Assembly: GCA_014379915.1 (NCBI GenBank)
Contig: JACMKV010000271.1
Coordinates: 1-9,300 of the forward strand
DNA: 9,300 nucleotides
DNA from: Burkholderiales bacterium
GTDB taxonomy: Bacteria; Pseudomonadota; Gammaproteobacteria; Burkholderiales; JACMKV01
Direction of reading: 5' to 3'
How positions within the stretch are numbered: position 1 is the first letter of the stretch; each line of letters starts with the position of its first letter. The notes beneath the pieces were generated by a model, which was not told the DNA's origin, did no database searches, and was given only the letters and a program-made list of their open reading frames with translations. A program made the position numbers and the translations under genes. Positions 6,872-9,300 of the stretch are shown here, one piece after another.

Positions 6872-8515
6872 ATGCATTGCTTCCAAACCTCTTTTTTACA
6901 GCGCCGTCTGTGGCATAAATTGTGCGCCACGGCGGCGAAGCCGGTCTCCACCTCCAAACCTACATTGAATACGCAACCGCCATCGACGCCCACCCCGAAG
7001 CCCACCTTAAGAATTGTCGACGCGATCGGTATCGTCGTCGGTATCGTCGTCGGCGCCGGGATTTTCAAAACGCCGTCGCTGGTTGCCGCCAACAGCTCCA
7101 GCGAGATGATGTTCATCGCCGTATGGGTCGCAGGCGGCCTGATTTCGCTGATCGGCGCGCTGTGCTACGCCGAGTTGGCGACCACCTATCCAAACAGCGG
7201 CGGCGACTATCACTTCCTGACGCGCGCATTCGGCCGCAACGTGTCCTTCCTGTTCGTGTGGGCGCGCATGACAGTGATCCAGACCGGATCGATCGCGCTG
7301 CTCGCTTTCGTGTTCGGCGATTACGCCGCGCAGCTTTACAGCTTCGGCGCGTATTCGGCGCCGATCTACGGCGCGCTGATCATCATTATCCTGACCGGTC
7401 TCAACGTTACCGGCTTGCCGCGCGGCACGCGAACGCAGAACATTTTGACGACGGTCGAAGTGCTCGGGCTGCTGCTGATCGTCATCATCGGCCTCGCCTG
7501 GTCTGGCACGGCTGAAACGACAGCGCCCGCATCTTCCGCATCGCCCGGCTCGGCGATGGCGCCGGCGCTCGGCATGGCCATGGTGTTCGTGCTGCTCACC
7601 TACGGCGGCTGGAACGAAGCGGCGTATGTGTCGGCGGAGATTAAGAATCCGGCGCGCAACGTCGTGCGCACCTTGATCTGGAGCATCGGTGTGGTGACGG
7701 CGCTTTACGTGCTCGTCAATCTCGCCTACGTGAACGGGCTCGGCCTTTCCGCGATGGCAACGAGCGAAGCCGTTGGCGCCGACCTGATGCGCGCGGTCCT
7801 CGGCGAGCGCGGCGCGCAATGGCTGAGTGTGCTGGTCGCAATTTCGGCGCTGACTTCGATCAACGCGACGACGATCACCGGCGCCCGCACCGCCTACGCG
7901 GTCGGCCGCGATTATTCGTTGTTCCGCTTCATGGGTCGCTGGAACGAGCGCGCCGCGACCCCGGTTAATGCCTTGCTCGCGCAGGGTGCTGTCGCGCTGT
8001 TGCTGGTCGCACTCGGAACCGCGACGCGCGAAGGCTTCTCGACCATCGTCGATTACACGGCGCCGGTATTTTGGTTGTTTTTTTTGCTGACCGGGATTTC
8101 GCTGTTCGTTCTGCGCCGCAAGGAACCCGGTATCGCGCGGCCGTTCCGCGTTCCGCTGTATCCGCTGACACCGCTGGTGTTTTGCGCAACCTGTCTTTAT
8201 ATGCTGGCGTCCAGCCTCGCCTACACCGGCATAGGAGCGCTAGTGGGCGTCACTGTCCTGCTGGCGGGTGTGCCGGTGCTGTTGCTGGCGCGTCGGACCA
8301 ACGTTGTAACCACTCATCAACAAAGGAGAAATCATCATGCTGAAAAGGAATCTGTTGTGGGCCCTGCACCTGCATCTCTACCTGTACCTGAGCCTGGCGG
8401 TCTCGGCCTACGCGGAGCAAGTCCAGAAGGACGTGCCGTTCGTGCCGACGCCCGAAGAAGTGGTGGCCGAAATGCTAAAAGTGGCAAAGGTCGGAAAAAA
8501 CGACGTCCTGTATGA
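6872..8515 (+). CDS. APC-superfamily amino acid permease with abnormal C-terminal overrun
   Basis: This is an inner-membrane amino acid or amine transporter of the APC superfamily. Counting from ATG 6872, the core begins near residue 45 with RIVDAIGIVVGIVVGAGIF (TM1, family GAGIF motif at about 61-65). YAELATTYPNSGGDYHFL (about 99-116) and FVLLTYGGWNEAAY...EIKNPARN (TM6 region, about 239-263) follow, and the last membrane segments end near residue 473 (VPVLLLARR). The N-terminal 44 residues are not family-like. TTG 6920 or TTG 6965 are reasonable later starts, so the true start is uncertain. After VPVLLLARR the frame continues another 74 residues, mostly overlapping the methyltransferase gene out of frame, and is Arg-, Gly- and Pro-rich. 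A TAA lies one base out of frame at 8307-8309. The native end is probably near 8309. Specificity is unknown. Confidence 0.88.
   Translation: MHCFQTSFLQRRLWHKLCATAAKPVSTSKPTLNTQPPSTPTPKPTLRIVDAIGIVVGIVVGAGIFKTPSLVAANSSSEMMFIAVWVAGGLISLIGALCYAELATTYPNSGGDYHFLTRAFGRNVSFLFVWARMTVIQTGSIALLAFVFGDYAAQLYSFGAYSAPIYGALIIIILTGLNVTGLPRGTRTQNILTTVEVLGLLLIVIIGLAWSGTAETTAPASSASPGSAMAPALGMAMVFVLLTYGGWNEAAYVSAEIKNPARNVVRTLIWSIGVVTALYVLVNLAYVNGLGLSAMATSEAVGADLMRAVLGERGAQWLSVLVAISALTSINATTITGARTAYAVGRDYSLFRFMGRWNERAATPVNALLAQGAVALLLVALGTATREGFSTIVDYTAPVFWLFFLLTGISLFVLRRKEPGIARPFRVPLYPLTPLVFCATCLYMLASSLAYTGIGALVGVTVLLAGVPVLLLARRTNVVTTHQQRRNHHAEKESVVGPAPASLPVPEPGGLGLRGASPEGRAVRADARRSGGRNAKSGKGRKKRRPV
8322..8329 (+). 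promoter_or_regulatory. Strong ribosome-binding site of the methyltransferase gene
   Basis: AAAGGAGA, with GGAG at 8325-8328, lies eight bases before ATG 8337. It is the strongest Shine-Dalgarno match in the window and fixes the methyltransferase start. It lies inside the overrunning tail of the permease frame, so ribosomes finishing the permease would pass over it. Confidence 0.85.
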
Positions 8516-8900
8516 CCTCGGTTCCGGCGATGGGCGGATTCCGATCACTGCGGCCAAAGAGTTCGGTACGCGCGGCGTCGGCGTCGATATCGATCCGGAA
8601 CGCATCCAGGAAGCCAACGAGAACGCCAAACAAGCCAAGGTCACCGACAAGGTGAAGTTCCTGCTGGGCAACTTGTTCGAAATAGATTTATCCAAGGCGA
8701 CCGTAATCTCGCTGTATCTGATGCCCGACGTGAACATGAAGCTGCGGCCCAAGCTGCTGCAATTGAAGCCTGGCACGCGCATCGTCTCGCACAATTACGA
8801 CATGGGCGACTGGAAGCCGGATCAATCGTTGAGCGTCGGCAACCATCGCGTGTTCTTCTGGACCGTGCCGGAGAACAAAAAAGTCGGGGCCGCCAAGTAA
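8337..8900 (+). CDS. Class I SAM-dependent methyltransferase with N-terminal signal peptide
   Basis: This is a 187-residue Rossmann-fold methyltransferase. Motif I is VLYDLGSGDGR (57-67), the motif II acid is D84 in VGVDID, and the post-motif region is DLSKATVISLYLMPDVNMKLRPKL (about 117-140, quoted by its parts DLSKATV and YLMPDVN). SHNYDMGDWKPD (151-162) is also typical. The DLGSGDGR and DLS...LRPKL layout recalls the FAM173/aKMT4 lysine methyltransferases, an inference from remembered motifs. The N-terminus is a textbook signal peptide: MLKRN, a hydrophobic core about 6-23, and a likely cleavage after AYA (26). Export would separate the enzyme from cytoplasmic SAM, so either it is an uncleaved anchor, the targeting is vestigial, or an unusual donor is used. 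It sits behind the permease with a strong ribosome-binding site and is likely co-transcribed. Substrate unknown. Confidence 0.9.
   Translation: MLKRNLLWALHLHLYLYLSLAVSAYAEQVQKDVPFVPTPEEVVAEMLKVAKVGKNDVLYDLGSGDGRIPITAAKEFGTRGVGVDIDPERIQEANENAKQAKVTDKVKFLLGNLFEIDLSKATVISLYLMPDVNMKLRPKLLQLKPGTRIVSHNYDMGDWKPDQSLSVGNHRVFFWTVPENKKVGAAK
8364..8396 (+). repeat. Degenerate hexanucleotide repeat encoding the signal-peptide core
   Basis: Codons 10-20 of the methyltransferase read Leu alternating with His, His, Tyr, Tyr, Ser, from hexamers CTGCAC, CTGCAT, CTCTAC, CTGTAC, CTGAGC. The pattern of a Leu codon followed by a CAY or TAY codon suggests a slippage or duplication origin of the hydrophobic core. 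It could change length by strand slippage, but copies are already diverged. Confidence 0.5.
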
Positions 8901-8980
8901 GGCAGGCAGGAAGCGAGGAGAGGAGGTGGGTCGGCGTAACGGCTTTTGAAGCAGATGTCAGGTAGCCTGCAGTAACCTGA

Positions 8981-9000
8981 CCTACGTCGCTTGACGTGGG
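8981..9000. terminator. Hairpin downstream of the methyltransferase, possible terminator or mRNA 3' end
   Basis: CCTACGTC (8981-8988) and GACGTGGG (8993-9000) pair over eight bases, one of them a T-G wobble, around a four-base GCTT loop. It lies about 80 bases after the methyltransferase stop. No T-run follows, so it is not a classic intrinsic terminator; a role in 3'-end protection is as likely. Confidence 0.4.
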
Positions 9001-9031
9001 ACTCCCCGACGGGGTAACGCGAATTTAGACT

Positions 9032-9068
9032 CTCTCTCCCCTTTTGAAAAGAGGGGTAGGGGGGAGAG
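9032..9068. repeat. CTCTC...GAGAG intergenic inverted repeat
   Basis: CTCTCTCCCC (9032-9041) pairs with GGGGGGAGAG (9059-9068) over ten bases with one wobble, around a 17-base centre that itself contains a CCCCTTTT...AAAAGAGGGG palindrome (9038-9056). Pyrimidine-rich CTCTCCC...GGGAGAG palindromes are common dispersed repeats between genes in proteobacteria, so this is probably one copy of such a family. That family assignment is from memory. Confidence 0.6.
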
Positions 9069-9128
9069 CGCAGCGAGGGGACCATCGGCGCCCCTTACCC
9101 GGAAAACCCTCCCCAACCGCTGCCTGAG

Positions 9129-9300
9129 GAACCTCTGATTAAGTCCCACGCGGATCGCGTTTCGACGAGAACGGGCTGGCTGCTAGACGCGCGGCGCAGC
9201 ATCAGTAGCCGGACTACGGGCAAGCTGCGCGGCGACGCAGACGGCCCGTTATCGTCGAAACCCGAAGGGACGGGGCTGTGCGGGCGGTCTGCTTTGTCGC
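9129..9300. repeat. Folded repetitive element with nested inverted repeats, cut by the window edge
   Basis: An 18-base arm at 9159-9176 (GTTTCGACGAGAACGGGC) matches the reverse complement of 9244-9261 at 17 of 18 positions. Inside it, GCGCAGC (9194-9200) pairs with GCTGCGC (9224-9230), and innermost GTAG (9205-9208) pairs with CTAC (9214-9217) around a five-base loop. The three concentric stems predict a single long cruciform or RNA hairpin. GGAACCTCTGATTAAG at 9129-9144 looks like the terminal repeat of a small mobile element, with the partner end expected beyond the window. No transposase frame is present in view. The boundaries are therefore uncertain. Confidence 0.5.

Larger units (their letters stand above)
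8901..9300. other. 400-bp region without a gene, rich in inverted repeats
   Basis: No reading frame here has a credible start, codon use and ribosome-binding site together. A minus-strand frame at 8822-9085 overlaps the methyltransferase end and the repeats and looks like a shadow. A plus-strand frame is open from 9060 to the edge but has no ATG or GTG and only a TTG at the very end. The region holds a 7-bp inverted repeat (GTCAGGT 8957-8963, ACCTGAC 8975-8981), the hairpin at 8981-9000, a small CCCC/GGGG hairpin (9004-9014), the CTCTC-type repeat, AGGGG/CCCCT arms (9076-9080, 9091-9095) and the nested element at the right end. Confidence 0.7.

Noticed and set aside
7007..7819. Minus-strand open frame of 270 codons opposite the amino acid permease
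   Set aside because: It is His/Arg/Asp-rich low-complexity sequence mirrored from membrane-segment codons, without start-site support.
8078..8085. Run of eight T in the permease gene as a possible phase-variation site
   Set aside because: The frame is conserved on both sides (FWLFFLLTG and RPFRVPLYPLTP), and the Phe-Phe-Leu codons explain the run; one T8 tract is weak evidence.
9060..9300. Plus-strand open frame running off the right edge through the folded element
   Set aside because: It has no ATG or GTG and only a TTG near the end, and its sequence is explained by the inverted repeats; openness comes from GC-rich composition.

Overview
The window (about 60% GC by eye) looks like a chromosomal segment from a Gram-negative proteobacterium, most likely a betaproteobacterium. 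This is an inference from the gene families (NodI/NodJ-type ABC exporter, YfcG-type glutathione transferase, COG2945 hydrolase, COG3411 ferredoxin), the codon use and the short intergenic palindromes. No rRNA, tRNA, CRISPR array or complete insertion sequence was found.

Left half (1-4321), all on the minus strand and read right to left: a VanZ-domain membrane protein (4321-3137), a thioredoxin-like [2Fe-2S] ferredoxin (3133-2822), a VOC/glyoxalase-fold protein (2794-2402), a COG2945 alpha/beta hydrolase (about 2312-1692), a NodI-type ABC ATPase (1687-773) and a NodJ-type ABC permease (649 running off the left edge). Gaps of 3, 27, 89, 4 and 123 bp suggest one operon, possibly with internal breaks in the two larger gaps. 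The hydrolase has no ATG, GTG or TTG codon at its homology-supported N-terminus, and the ATPase-permease gap carries a short palindromic repeat.

Middle (4545-6720): a plus-strand glutathione-dependent disulfide oxidoreductase of the YfcG type converges with a minus-strand sodium:solute symporter.

Right half (6721-9300): a 151-bp gap separates the symporter from a divergent plus-strand APC-superfamily amino acid permease. The permease reading frame runs 179 bases, out of frame, into the next gene. That gene is a class I SAM-dependent methyltransferase with a clear N-terminal signal peptide, which is odd for an enzyme needing cytoplasmic SAM. The last 400 bases hold no convincing gene. They contain a run of hairpins, a CTCTC...GAGAG-type repeat and a nested inverted repeat at the right edge that looks like part of a mobile or repetitive intergenic element.

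I did not find a clearly new multi-gene defence or mobile system. The most unusual items are the exported methyltransferase with its coupling to the permease, the non-canonical start of the hydrolase, and the folded element at the right edge.
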